Below, piece after piece: positions 18,723 through 30,834 of a stretch of 64,000 bases of DNA. Under the pieces are notes generated by a model. It did not search any database. It worked only from the letters and a program-made list of their open reading frames with translations, and was not told where the DNA came from. Positions within the stretch are counted from its first letter, which is position 1. Each line of letters begins with the position of its first letter. Origin of the DNA: Mesostigma viride (Eukaryota > Streptophyta > Mesostigmatophyceae > Mesostigmatales > Mesostigmataceae); contig RPFO01001685.1 in assembly GCA_009746045.1 (NCBI GenBank), forward strand, positions 1 to 64,000. Direction: 5' to 3'. The translations under genes were made by a program, and so were the position numbers.

Positions 18723-20442
18723 CTCGTCGTCTGTCCCAACTCAGTCCTCACAGGAGGACTGAGTTGACAACTTTCAACCGCGTGTAGCGACTAGGTGGGG
18801 GGTCCATCCCAAATGTTTTGATGTGGATCGGGGGTGTACTAGATGTCATTTTGTTGGCAAAAATACTGCATATGTGAAAACTTGACCCGAACACCTGAAA
18901 ATTACACCGACGTTGGGCACCCTTCGCGATTTTGCATTTTTCGGGAAAAGAACGAGTGGGAAAAATTCAATCAAATCCTGGTGCATGAAGAAAAAATATA
19001 GGCATGAAAACAATATAGTTCTTGAAACGTGGCAAAAAACTGGGCTCGATTTGGCCACTGCAACTGCCTGAAACAATTAAAAAACTCTCAGTCCTCAGGA
19101 GAGGAATGGGGCTTTTGCTAACTTTGCTAGCATGTAAGTGCGGTCATACTACACACCACCGTGGCCACCAACCATCCCAATCAACTCATTTCCCTTCAAG
19201 CATTACAGGACAACACACTTGCATCATCATACTTCAGGTATATCATACCTTATCATGTAGTGAGAGCCTATGCATGCACGTAGGGAATGGGCTTGGATAC
19301 CTACCAACAAAGGGTTATGTCATAAGTGTCAACCACCAATATAATGGGTAGGTTAATCATATTTCCATTGTTTCTAACAACAATAGATATGGCTATAACT
19401 GTTTTGCCTTGCCATGATGTGGCCAACATAGTTGCTGGCACATGATGGCAGTGGTTTGTCACCAAGACTTTTCACTCACCCGTAAAAGCTTGAATGCACC
19501 CTTGACGCAGCCCTTGGCCACACAATCATGCAGTATGAACGTAGCAAAAGAATAACTAACATCTATGAAGGAGTTTAAACCTGCACAGCTCCTAAAACCC
19601 TGCACAACTACACTGGGGTAAGGCAAATGCCTGCTAACATCATGTGAAAAGGGGGTTTTAGAGAGGGGCAGGCAACGGTCAAGAAAGAGCATCAAGACTT
19701 GAACCTGACAACGCCTCGCAAGCTTAAACTCATGTACGAACATCAAGAAACGAAGAGGCAACGATTATCCGGCTTTACCTGGCACGGCTGGCGTTACCTT
19801 GGCCCAGGCGGTGCCCGCAAAAGTGGCACTTTGCGGCACATAGACCATGACGTGACAGAATGGTCGAAATCATCAAATCTATACTGTCACTCGATTTATT
19901 CTAATACAATGCATGTTACAATGTAGAAAGAAACCTATCAGCCATTGAAATTGCGCCGGAAAGCAAGCGCAGTCATCAATTCCGTCGACCTGCCTTATCG
20001 CAGTTTTTTCCAGCAAGAACAGTGCCGACACCGGGTAAATCGCATCCCCGCGAGCTAAAAATTGATTTTTATCATCTTCAGGGCATGTGAAATCTATTTC
20101 CTGAGTTTGGACAGCTAACTCGTCCGCAAACCTAAACTGCATGCATGGGCGCGAGCCGCCATGGCTAGGTGGTGCATTTCCGGAACTCGCGTTTCATGTG
20201 GAAAAGTACCCTTACCACCTGTACTTTGACCGTACATTTAGCCGCTCATACCAAATCCAAAAAAATCCCAAAAATATGTCCAAGAAAGATCTTTTCACGT
20301 AGTATTTGAATAAATTTTGAGAGATTTTTATTGTCAAAAATTCTGACCGGGGCGAATTTTCTACGAAACCCAAAAACTCGGTCCTCGAGAGAGGACTGAG
20401 TTCGACTCAGTCCTCCGTAGAGGACCAGGGACAGACGACGAG
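18723..20442. mobile_element. TTAA-flanked inverted-repeat element A
   Basis: Termini CTCGTCGTCTGTCCC (18723-18737) and its reverse complement (20428-20442) are perfect 15-bp inverted repeats flanked by TTAA (18719-18722, 20443-20446). Just inside both ends are hairpins built on ACTCAGTCCTC / GAGGACTGAGT. A TTAA duplication is the hallmark of piggyBac-type transposition. No transposase is visible in 1720 bp, so it is likely non-autonomous. Internal sequence is related to element X. Confidence 0.8.
19879..20142 (-). CDS. Small ORF in element A, conserved in element X
   Basis: An 87-residue frame starts MQFRFADELA and contains EIDFTCPEDD, LLEKTAIR and a hydrophobic end FQWLIGFFLHC. Similar words occur in order in element X (3990-4180), so the segment is conserved between two elements whose termini differ. 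I recognise no family. It may be an exon of a transposase, a captured host exon, or simply conserved non-coding sequence. Confidence 0.3.
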   Translation of the reverse strand: MQFRFADELAVQTQEIDFTCPEDDKNQFLARGDAIYPVSALFLLEKTAIRQVDGIDDCACFPAQFQWLIGFFLHCNMHCIRINRVTV

Positions 20443-20446
20443 TTAA

Positions 20447-22703
20447 GGGGTCCGGACGGACCGGAATTATTTCGCGCCAAAAAATTCGCGCCGGTACCCG
20501 TCACGTGAAATTGTGGTGCACGATGCGCGTAACCCTTGCGCCAAGTTGGCCATGGCGACGTGCGTTAGGTAATAAATGCAGTAATATGGCAATAAGACCG
20601 CAGAAAATTATGCAGATGCGTCAAATTAAAGTTTCATCATGATCTTGCGTAGCCGAAGATGCATTATTGACGAGATCGATGCCATTTTTCATCCGCGTTT
20701 GCGAGGGGGTCTGGCCCGGAAATCTTGCCGCAACGAATAAGCAGCAATACATGCCTACAGCGATAATTACAAAGGTTCTTAGTCCCTAGCGATGCAGAAA
20801 GCAACGTTCATTAACGGGGAGATTGAAAATGTTAAAGAACCTTTTATTTTATTACTTTTCCTCGTCATTTTCGGAAAGAAAACGCCAGGTCCTGCTTTAT
20901 GCGCTGTCAACCCGTCCATGGGTGGCTGGCATTTCTTGCGCGCCTTGTCAGGAAAGATAGCATGCCATTGTACGTCTATTATCCAGTGGTTACCCCCGAA
21001 GTCTATTGCGTTTAGAAATCCCTTTATTCTAAGCTTTCAGCACGGTTTCCTGGAAGGGTGCGTTGTTTTGTTCGCCGCTTGCTGCATGCACGTCTCTAGT
21101 TTTCCGGCAGCTTTCAACCGATTCGCTTACGTTATGCGTGGCAAGCTCTGAAATCCTGTCTAGGATTGATTTGGGTAATATCAAGGTAAGCTGCTACGTT
21201 AATGTAATGATATATGGAAGGATTTGGATGGCAGAGTGCTTATATTGCATATTCAACACGTACCCCGGCATGCCTCGAGGGCGGCATGCAACAAGCTGGC
21301 GAGCATATGAACCGTGCGTCTCAACGTGCTGGGAAACAAGGTGGCTATACTTCTCTTGCTGGCCATGCTTTGTATATGTGTAAGCTATGCTTACGTGTGT
21401 GTTCTCTTTAGATTTGTGGATCACAGCCACTATGCATCACAATCAATGTGCTCTCAAGGATGCTAGCCATGCTTATGAGGATGGCTGCAAGCCATTTCTC
21501 TTATGGCTTTGCTGTATTTCGTGTTTGCGCTTACAGTTCTGTTTTGTTGGTTGGTTTTTGAACGGGGTGATGTGAACCTGCAGGGTTAGAACATTGTGTT
21601 ATTATTGCTGGTTGATTGAGGCATCATCCTCTACTCTAAGTCAGCATAGCACGTGTATATGAGCATGCTGTTTATGCACCTTATTGTTGAGCATGGTTTA
21701 CAACCATGGTGAGGTGTGGGGTGTGGCTAGCATGTACGAGTCACCCATCTAATCCCACATGTTTCTGTTGCTATTGAACGTTGCTTGGGCCTCTAAACAT
21801 TTCTGTTATTACCAATGAAGATTGCCAACTATGCTACCATAGTGTGGTGCTGCATGCTATGAATGACCTCTCTAGTACTCAAGGCTCATGCTCAGCTTGA
21901 TCCTGCATTTGGTGGCTGTTTGTATAACTCAATTGGCAGCCGTCTATGTTAGGATTCTGATGATTTGTGGTGGGCAGGTGATGAAAAGGGTTATGTTTGA
22001 GCTCATGCCAGTCTATACTAGGGTTGAGGGGTGGCAGTTGAGGACACTAGTTTATGCCATCAGTCTAGCTCAGAATGACCTGAATTTTGATTCCAAGATA
22101 GTTTGCATGATAAATAACTTGCTGGCACCTTGTTTGCCCCACTTGGTGGTGGGCAAGGTTGTGATTGGTGCAGCCATTTGGCATAAAACCGTATTTTCGT
22201 GCATTTTTTTTTTTCATACAAAAGTGATGCCTGTTCACATACGTGGTCAGAATGAGCTGAAAATTGGTCCCATTGATATTCCCACCCTGTGGAAGTTATC
22301 TATATCTCCCTGGGCCCAACCCACGCGCATTTGATTTGATTTTTTTTTTTAGTCACAAAAAAGACGTATTTTTCGGTAAACTGCCAAAGTATGCCCAGAC
22401 GTGCGATTTTGGTGCTGCAAATTAGCTCCATTCCTTGGTCTGGGTGGGGATTTGACTGGAATATGGTGTTTGGTACACAAGTGTGGGGGGGTTGTCCTAG
22501 GCAATCCGTGCTTTTAGGGGGTGTGCGCGCCAAAAAAAGCTCCCTGCACATGTATTGTGATGGGCCTTGAACTCAAAAAGTAGCCAGATGCATGCCCAAG
22601 GGTCATATTTATGGTCCCCCATCATAATTTGCATTGCCAGCATGGGTATTGAGTGCAAAACATGTGTATTCAATTTGGGGGGGGGCAGGTCCGTCCGGAC
22701 CCC
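20447..22703. mobile_element. TTAA-flanked inverted-repeat element B, abutting element A
   Basis: Termini GGGGTCCGGACGGACC (20447-20462) and its reverse complement (22688-22703) are perfect 16-bp inverted repeats, each next to TTAA (20443-20446 shared with element A; 22704-22707). Length 2257 bp. Small frames occur (for example 20792-21151 plus strand and 21888-22334 plus strand) but I recognise none. Probably a non-autonomous piggyBac-like element. Confidence 0.78.
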
Positions 22704-22707
22704 TTAA

Positions 22708-23205
22708 TTCCCCCCTGCGCGCTGCCGGAGCTTAAGGTAGGTCGGCCATAGCTCGCGTTGCCGCTGTTGCTGGGCCAGGGTCAAGTCGTCGTCCAGCGTG
22801 AAGCGAGTCTCCAAGAGCTTATTGCTGCGCATTTAAGGAACGCCAGCTTGTCCCCCATGTACTTAAAAGGTGAGAAGCACAGGGGCCGGGCCAGCCTTAC
22901 CCCGCGCGCGGGGGAGGCGGACAGCCGACATCTGCAGCTCACCAGTGAGTTGCATGGGGGCAGGAATGTCGCGCTTAAGTGCCATGAGAAGGCTCGTCGG
23001 GGTCTCACCTGCCGGCTGGTCGAGGTGCTTGACGATGACGTAACTTGTGGCTGCGCTTGTCGAGCTCGGCCGCCTCGCGAAGGTCGAGGGCTTGTTGCTT
23101 GAGTTGTGCCGCGATGGTGGAGGTGGTGGAGGTGGTGGACGCGCGCCCATGCATGCAGCTCGCCCGGTTAGTGACTTTATCAAACTTCCGAATTCGCCAA
23201 TTAAG
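22708..23205 (-). pseudogene. ORF1-like protein remnant (family 1)
   Basis: Reading the minus strand gives ...SAVRLPRARGKAGPAP, then in another frame KYMGDKLAFLK and LTLAQQQRQREIWPTYLKLRQ. These align with RLPRARGNTGAPPLLLIF, DKISFLRRRKRL and LTLAQQQRRRELWPTYLQLRQ of the copy at 60146-60760. The pattern resembles L1 ORF1 proteins (coiled coil, RRM-like and C-terminal nucleic-acid-binding domains); that is a family-level inference. Frameshifts and the TTAA insertions disable it. Confidence 0.6.
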
Positions 23206-23210
23206 CCAAG

Positions 23211-23541
23211 TCTCTCGAAACCCTTGTAAAATTATAAGGGTTTATGCCTCCGATAGGCCTCCAGAGGGCCTCCTTATACCTCCAGCACCCTCTTATACCT
23301 TATAGCAGCATGCGCAGCCAGCTAGCCCATGCATATTTATCTCAACTTGTGATCGTGTAAGCAGTGCACATCAAACTCTAGAGACAACTGGTCAGCGCAT
23401 GCCAGAGTATTACACATCAGAATCATATGGCCGTGCTGTCACAAGCCATAACTATCTAACAACTGTGAATAGAACGGCATGCTTTACATCCATTGCAAGT
23501 TATATAATAAATTTATGCGGATGAAACCACTACTGTTTCCA
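23211..23541. other. Spacer without recognised gene
   Basis: It contains short repeated words ('ttatacctccagcacc', 'cctccagagggcctcc') but no coding or RNA signal that I can support. Confidence 0.5.
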
Positions 23542-23545
23542 TTAA

Positions 23546-25282
23546 CCCGTGTTTTTTTACAACGCGATACATCGCGTTGTAGGGTTAGAACGCGATGTAT
23601 CGCGTTGTAATCTGACACGTGGCAAACCTATTAAACATGCGATTTTTGGTCTGAAACTTTCAAGATAGGTCAGAAACATCTCATAGAATTCAAGAAAAAA
23701 TCCTGGTATTTTTGGTATTTTTTTTGTGACAGCTGCAAACAAATATGTACCACTGAAATCAGGCATTTTCGCGGGACGAAGGTGAAGACGACGGCGATGG
23801 CGGCAGGTAGATCTCGCCAGTTTTCGCGCGAATTTCAGTGGCTGTTGGGTGGCACGACCATGATGATGCGTTCAAAGGTTGATTATTAGGTTTCTACGAG
23901 TTTGTTGAGGTACTGGGGCAAAGGAAACGTAGTTTTTTCCAGTTTCTCACCCAACTTTCATGCGGAAACCCTGGAAACCGGCATACATATTATTACGTCA
24001 AGACTCGGGTCTGCTGCGGCACCATGCTTGGTATTTCCATGGTGTTTCGACTTCTTAACACATGTTTATTCATTCCGAACGTCCGGACTCTCGGCTAAAC
24101 CGAGAATTGTGCAGACTTTTATTGGGTAGCGCCGGGCATGATGGTGCCTGCAAATAGCGTAAGGCGTGACCGTGGCTATTGCTACGGTATGCTGTATTTT
24201 CCTGGAAATGGCCTCTGCCACCGGCTCAATAGTGCTTGCAGGCGTAAGTATATCGTGTTTCTACCTAGTTTCTGCCAGTTTTCCACTTATTTCTACCGAC
24301 CTCTGCCCAGCCTCTCTAAGACCGCCATCCTACTCGACGTTGCTTGCATGTCAGCCATAGCAGGTTGCAGTTGTGCAGTATTTAGGTGCTGTATACGTCG
24401 TCAAGCCGTGCATATATCGTGGGGATTGGATGTTGATGGTTTATACTGCGTTGATTGTGCAAGAAGACCAGCTAGGTGCCCATAATCATGGTGTATAATC
24501 ATGTGTTGTTAGCATCTTGCCACCATTTGCTAGCATGCATTCCAGCGTCATCTTTGCCTGCATGTAAGCTCATGGATCACTCAACCTATCCAAGCCTTGC
24601 ATTACACGTGCCTCTTTCTTTCAGTATTGCACGCGTTATGGAATGAAAACCCAGCACCTCCGTTCCCACGAGGCATGTGCTCAACACGTTGTGAGAGTGG
24701 ATGATGCTTTGGCTATGGCTGCCTGATTCAGTCATATTAGGTCATCCAGTCATGATGTTTGATGCATGTTTGATGCTGTATAACTTATACAACACCTATT
24801 TTCAACGTTTTGACCCTCCAAGCTCACTATGGCCCCGTTTATGGGGCTCATGTCGTTGCGTCATGTTGTGAAGGGCTCTCATTTTTCCCACTGCGTTGTA
24901 CTGCGTTGTAATTGTGATGCTAATGAAAAATAGCTCCAGTGGCCCAATGGGCCTGAGTTTTGTTTCACAGAGCCTGCATATGTTGCCCATAGCTCGTGCA
25001 AGAAGCCAGATTTTTTTCATGAACCATTTGTGAATAAGCACATGACTTGTGACCTAGGGTCAAGAAATCGCGGTCATGGTCAGACCCCCCTGTATTCAAA
25101 CCAGTGCATCTCTCTAATGAATAAGCATTTTGTAGGTCTGAGTAGCTCAAAAAATCCTTTGATTTATGGGCTTTCAGGAAAGTATATACATGACCATGAA
25201 AAAAAATTTTCCTTAGGTGCTATACGCGTTCTAAAAAAAGCTTACAACGCTATATATCGCGTTCTAATTAAAAAAACACGGG
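23546..25282. mobile_element. TTAA-flanked element C, copy 1
   Basis: Flanked by TTAA at 23542-23545 and 25283-25286. Termini are inverted repeats (CCCGTGTTTTTTTA...TAAAAAAACACGGG type). Next to each end is a palindrome ACAACGCGATACATCGCGTTGT or a close variant, doubled at the left end (23559-23612). 1737 bp, no recognisable transposase. It is nearly identical, in inverse orientation, to copy 2 at 45392-47132; only scattered substitutions and a few indels were seen. Confidence 0.83.
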
Positions 25283-25289
25283 TTAAGGA

Positions 25290-25386
25290 GTCCACTAGAT
25301 CCTTTCCAGAATACACTCCTCAGGCTCGAGCTACCATGGTCTGGATTCTCCAGATTTCTGGCCTGCGCTGGTTGTCTCATTGATAC
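25290..25386 (+). mobile_element. Penelope-like element, 3' end fragment
   Basis: From about 25321, 'caggctcgagctaccatggtctggattctcc' and 'gatttctggcctgcgctggttgtctcattg' match the last ~65 bp of the element at 14070-14132. Confidence 0.65.
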
Positions 25387-26030
25387 TCCTAGCCAAGGTA
25401 GACACCATTGGGGTGTAAAAAAAGTAACAGCATGTTACCCAGGATGGGAAACCCTGCATGCACGGCACACGTACAGATTCAGATACCCAAAAATTGCATG
25501 ATTGGTCAGTAGGAGCACCATTTGAGCAAGACTGGCCCGGACGTGCATGCTATGATTATCCCATATTCATCATGCCCATTCTTCTGGAAACTCTAGCTAG
25601 CCGGTTCCTCCATACCTTGGAACATGTACATCCCTGGCTGAGAACGGCATTTGCCCCATCAGCAGCCCATCCGCTTGTGCACGCGGCGGCCTGCAGTACA
25701 CATGATGACAACATACTTTCAATGCATCTACACTGTGGTAATTAACATACTGTCGATGTGTTGTGAATTCATGAATATATACAGCTCCAAAAGCATTCTA
25801 GAGACTGAGATTAAGAGATCGCAAGCTTGCATCCTTGGGACTTTCAAGGAATAGAATACAAGGAGAAGGAATATCTGGAGGGAAAAAAAGTAAATCAGCG
25901 TGACCTATTGCCCTAGACATGAACTATAATCTGATGTCCATTGTCTCATTGATAATCTGACATAAACAGTAATCCATGGGGCACAACTGTAATCAGTTTG
26001 CACGTAAGACATAGAAACTGACAACAACTG
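25387..26030. other. Downstream of the INSIG-like gene, nothing recognised
   Basis: Small frames only, with no family motif. Part may be the 3' UTR of the minus-strand INSIG-like gene. Confidence 0.4.
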
Positions 26031-27809
26031 TTACGTTCCTGGAGAACGGGTCCATACAACTCCTATAAAACTTTGCCAAGCTGTATTCCCTACACCCAGA
26101 AGTTCTAGCATTGCATACATCCAGCGACCAAGAGCTATACCAAGCAAAACAAACAAGGCTACTGTCCGTCTATCCCAGCCAGAGCTACCACAGACAGTCA
26201 AGCCACCAAGTTGTGTGAGCAAGGCACGCAGAGCCCTCACCTGGGGCCCAAATACATCCGGGTGCAGGTAATGCCACAGCCCGAGGTACCTGGATGGTGT
26301 GCCACATGCAGCGGCGGCAGACAGGGGATGGGGGGCACGTAATGCACGTTTACTCACAAGCACTGCATTTGTGTGGCCCGGCCGTCTGGGAGCATAAGTG
26401 ATTTCGGCATGTGGTCCTATGGGTGGTCTACTTATACTACTATGTATACATCAGAGCCTTGTAAACTAGTTGTGACACGTTGGCATCGTGGATACATCCT
26501 CCAACGAGATCCTAAAGCGGATCCACAGGTAAGCAAGGATGGATGTATAGCATACTAGCCATGTTGTGAATATGAGGCATGTGCACGATACGAGACTAGC
26601 GTGAACATTACGCTAAATATTTCTCCACGACCTGGCCATGGTGGGTTAGAGGTCTAGCTGTAGCAGTGAATGGTGCATTGCCCAGCAGAAGCTTGCAGCG
26701 GACGTGAGCTATTTTAGTGAATTCCGTGCCCATACATGCCCTGTGCTCGTGCGTGCTTCATGCAGCTACCACACCATACCACCATGCCCACCACCGCGCC
26801 ACCACCACAACGACCACCGCCACCACCACCACCATGCTCACCTACAGACAACCTGGGTGCCCACATACCTTTGACGGGATATCAATTTGTGCATCAGAGG
26901 CACGGCTCAGACTGCTCTGAGCAACACAAAGACGCTGATGATGGTAGTGACCAGCTCAGGAGCTATACGGTGTAGACAAGAAGAAGCATTTGAACTCGGG
27001 AGATGCGAACATGCCACATGCAGAGCCAGACTCACTTGATGATGACTAGCTCACTCGCAGGTGCGGTCAGTGCACAGAAGAGACCGAGCGCAAACCCCCA
27101 GGGTGTGCGGTCAAACAGCCACCAGTTGGCCATCCCCAGGGATGCCAGTATGAGGCCAATGTTCCCATACGGCACTCCTTGTGCGTACAGCACACTGGAA
27201 AGGGACAGCAAGGCCGTCACCACCCTGCAGATCAAGGGCAGACAGGGGTAGTTGACCGACGCACAGGCGCAGCAGGCAGTCAAGCAGATACCACCGGTGG
27301 GTGGGGCCACTGGCAGAAGATGAACATGTCACCCAGGGGAATCCTGTGAAGAAAGGAGTACAGATTGCACCTGCACGGTCCAAGTGCGGCCAGGCCACTA
27401 GGGCCAACAGACCAAATGACGATTCTTATCCGAGAGAGATCCCAGCCGACACTTTGGTGAGCCCTTGATCTAGGGAGACTTCCATACATGGCTAGGGGCA
27501 ATGCTGCTGCCACGCGTACCCAATTGATGCAGCCACACGGCGCCAGCTGGCAGGCTTGACCTCGCCACCCAACGCACGGTCGCATGCCACGGTGAGTGTG
27601 CCAAGCACCGCGTAGAAGGCGCCCAGCAATGGGGGGATCCAGAGCGAGGTGTGCAGCGTGGCAGGGCCCAGGGGGAGGTCGAGCGGGTAGCTATCATAGC
27701 GGAGCAAGTCGGCGAGCCCGTGAATGCCTGGGCAACGAGCCAGTGACGGGAGGGAGTGACAGGAGGCAGTGCATGATGGGAGGCAGTAATGGGAGGCAGC
27801 AGTGGGCAC
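26031..27809 (-). CDS. INSIG-family endoplasmic-reticulum membrane protein (three visible exons)
   Basis: Minus-strand exons: 27809-27520 (5' limit uncertain), 27224-27036, 26289-26031. Splice sites are GTACGC...CTGCAG and GTGAGT...CATCCAG, with phases matching at both junctions (G completes Gly, then Lys). Exon 1 has SLWIPPLLGAFYAVLG, exon 2 NIGLILASLGMANWWLFDRT and GFALGLF, exon 3 LWHYLHPDVFGP and LGIALGRWMYAM. These follow the INSIG order of a WWIPP-type helix, 'L-A-W-FDRS-G-G-G' and a final GR-ending helix. INSIG proteins bind sterol-regulated partners (SCAP, HMG-CoA reductase) in the ER of animals and fungi; the role here is unknown. Exon 1 may really begin at the acceptor 'ttgcccag' near 27735, with an upstream exon not found. 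A GTGAGG after PDVFGPQ could hide a further intron. Confidence 0.6.
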
Positions 27810-27829
27810 AGAAGGTTAAGCAATGGCAT

Positions 27830-28760
27830 GGCCCGAGTGGCATGCGATGGATGGCAAAAAGGCAAGGTGGCTTGGGCAGCTGTTTGCTAGCATCCATGCA
27901 AACGCTGGTCAGGCACCACAAGCCCACCTCAGGTATGCAGGATCAACGCACCACAAGCCCACCTCCCGCGGCTTCCCGAGGCAACCCCCTTTCTTCTTGG
28001 GTCAGCGGTCAATGCTGCCCGTGCGGCTCCTGCCTGATCACTCCTGAAAAACTGATAATGCATGTGGGCCGTCATGGTGTGTGAAATGAAACCATTTCAG
28101 CAAAAAGGAGAACATTGCCCCTAGTTACGGGATCAAGCCCTAGCAGCTAGACTCGGGAGCCGCAGCAGACAAGGGGCCCGATTTATGAGGGTTGCCCCTT
28201 AGATGATCACCACACCAGGGAGGGCATTGACTCCAGGCCTGCTTGGTGTAAGTATCTGGCCTCGCATGCCCCCTTTCACTCCAAATCCCCCATGCTGGAA
28301 AAAATGTCCGTTAGGCAAACCGTGACCTCCGAATTTGTGATGATGGTGTGGCAGTGATACCTACTGACACCTACTTCCTACTACGACAAGGTGCGCTTCT
28401 CTCACAGTAATCGCAGCAAGAGGGCAGTCCTCCCCTGATACTGGACTTTGGGCATCCCCGAATAAGCCATTTGGTGGTGGCAGGGGTACCTAAGCCCTTT
28501 GTACATCGCAGGCAGGACGTGGGGGCTCACCATCTAGGGGAGGCCCCAGCAGGGCCCCCCATAGGAAAAGCGACCCCGATGTCTTGACCAAGGAACCCGC
28601 ACGAGGCAGCATGCTCCGCGGCGGACTTTCTGCATTATGGAGGGTTGCAATGAAAGTATCAACAGAACCACATATTTGTCATGTAGTGGTCCGGAAGACA
28701 TGCTTAGTCTGTAAGAAAAAAAAAGGAAATCGCAGACACGAGCCGCCCCCCCCCCCGCCC
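27830..28760. other. No gene recognised upstream of the INSIG-like exons
   Basis: An N-terminal INSIG exon may lie here, but I found no frame with a start codon and a donor that I would defend. Confidence 0.4.
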
Positions 28761-28794
28761 CCCCCAAACCCAAACACATAGACATTCACGCAAA

Positions 28795-28905
28795 CCCCAA
28801 CACGCAAACGCAAACGCAAACGCAAACGCAAACGCAAACGCAAACGCAAACGCAAACGCAAACGCAAACGCAAACGCAAACGCAAACACAAACGCAAACG
28901 CACCC
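28795..28905 (+). repeat. Hexanucleotide array (AACGCA)n
   Basis: About 17 head-to-tail AACGCA units lead directly into the CCCCGA array. Confidence 0.9.
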
Positions 28906-29756
<851 letters not shown>

Positions 29757-29759
29757 CAC

Positions 29760-30834
29760 ACCCGAAAAGATTCTAAAAATGCATCCTACTCATGCTATTT
29801 GTCCCTGTATAAAGATGGTATGGTCCCTATCATCCAGGACTTGTAACCGAAATCAAAGCTGCGTACGTCCCGCTGTATTCCTGGGACAACGTGATTTCCT
29901 TTCAGATTATTGCATGCATACGCGCCTTACCAAAACCCAAGGCAAGGTATACGCACTTTTAAAATGCGTAGATCTTACCAGTGGCCACACGATTCTCGCC
30001 AGCCTCCGCCCTTGCTGAGTTCGATCTTGGAAGGCCTGTACTTTGTGTGATAGAAATTCGGCGACCCGGAGGCAATATGATTCTTCGTAAAAGACCCGTA
30101 GGAGACGGGAGAAAGCCAGGTGCACAAGCGCCTTCGATAGCGCGCACCCCCCGGCAGTAGTATGTAGCAGACATTTTTGCCGATGCTAGAAACCGGTCAC
30201 AGTGCCCTATAGTAGTCAACGCGACTGTGACCCTTCATAACCACAAACACATCTCGCCTCACATGCGAAAGGGCGGGCACTTTGAAAATCGGGAGTGCGT
30301 CATTTGCTGCGTACGGGTATGCACAGGAAGAAAATCGGGACTCTCGCTGGGAAAAATCGCTAATAATTACTCACGGCACGAAGCCCGACGACTCAGGAAT
30401 TGAGAATAGATATGGAGAGTTTGATGCGGTTAGCGCAACCTGCATCCACGTGGCAAAGTGACTACTGCGTCATCGTGCCACGTGGCCAGAAGGACGAGAC
30501 AACAGCATAAGAACGGCGGTCGAACGCGCAGGCCAGTGCAGGCCAGTGCGTTGCAAGTTGCAACTGCCAGCTAGGCATGACGACGGGAGTTTTTATCATT
30601 TGTCATAACTCATAAGCGACCTTTTTGTCATAAGCCAACCACTAGAACACTGACTGTCGGACATACCAGGTCGTCTTGGGTCGTCAACATTTTTTGCCCT
30701 CTAGGATTAACATTTACGTGGCATATGTTTGACAGTCGTTTGCTTCTTTTTTAGGCTTTTACGAAGTTTTTTCCTGTCATTAGCTGCATTCTGCACGAAA
30801 GGACGTCGATTATTTGGCGTCATTACATTTATCA
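29760..30834. other. Upstream region of panC
   Basis: No coding region recognised. It is the likely promoter and 5' UTR region of panC. It includes a short direct repeat 'gcaggccagtgc' near 30530-30550. No specific factor site is claimed. Confidence 0.4.

Larger units (their letters stand above)
18150..23210 (-). mobile_element. ORF1-only retroelement family 1 copy, split by elements A and B
   Basis: 18176-18718 and 22708-23205 are two parts of one minus-strand element. Joined at one TTAA, the junction 'cagtacaccggc-TTAA-...gcgctgccggagc' aligns with the uninterrupted copy at 60219-60275 ('cagtacaccggctggcccgcc...ctgccggagc'). The left part is 3' UTR; the right part encodes ORF1-like sequence. 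Confidence 0.75.
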
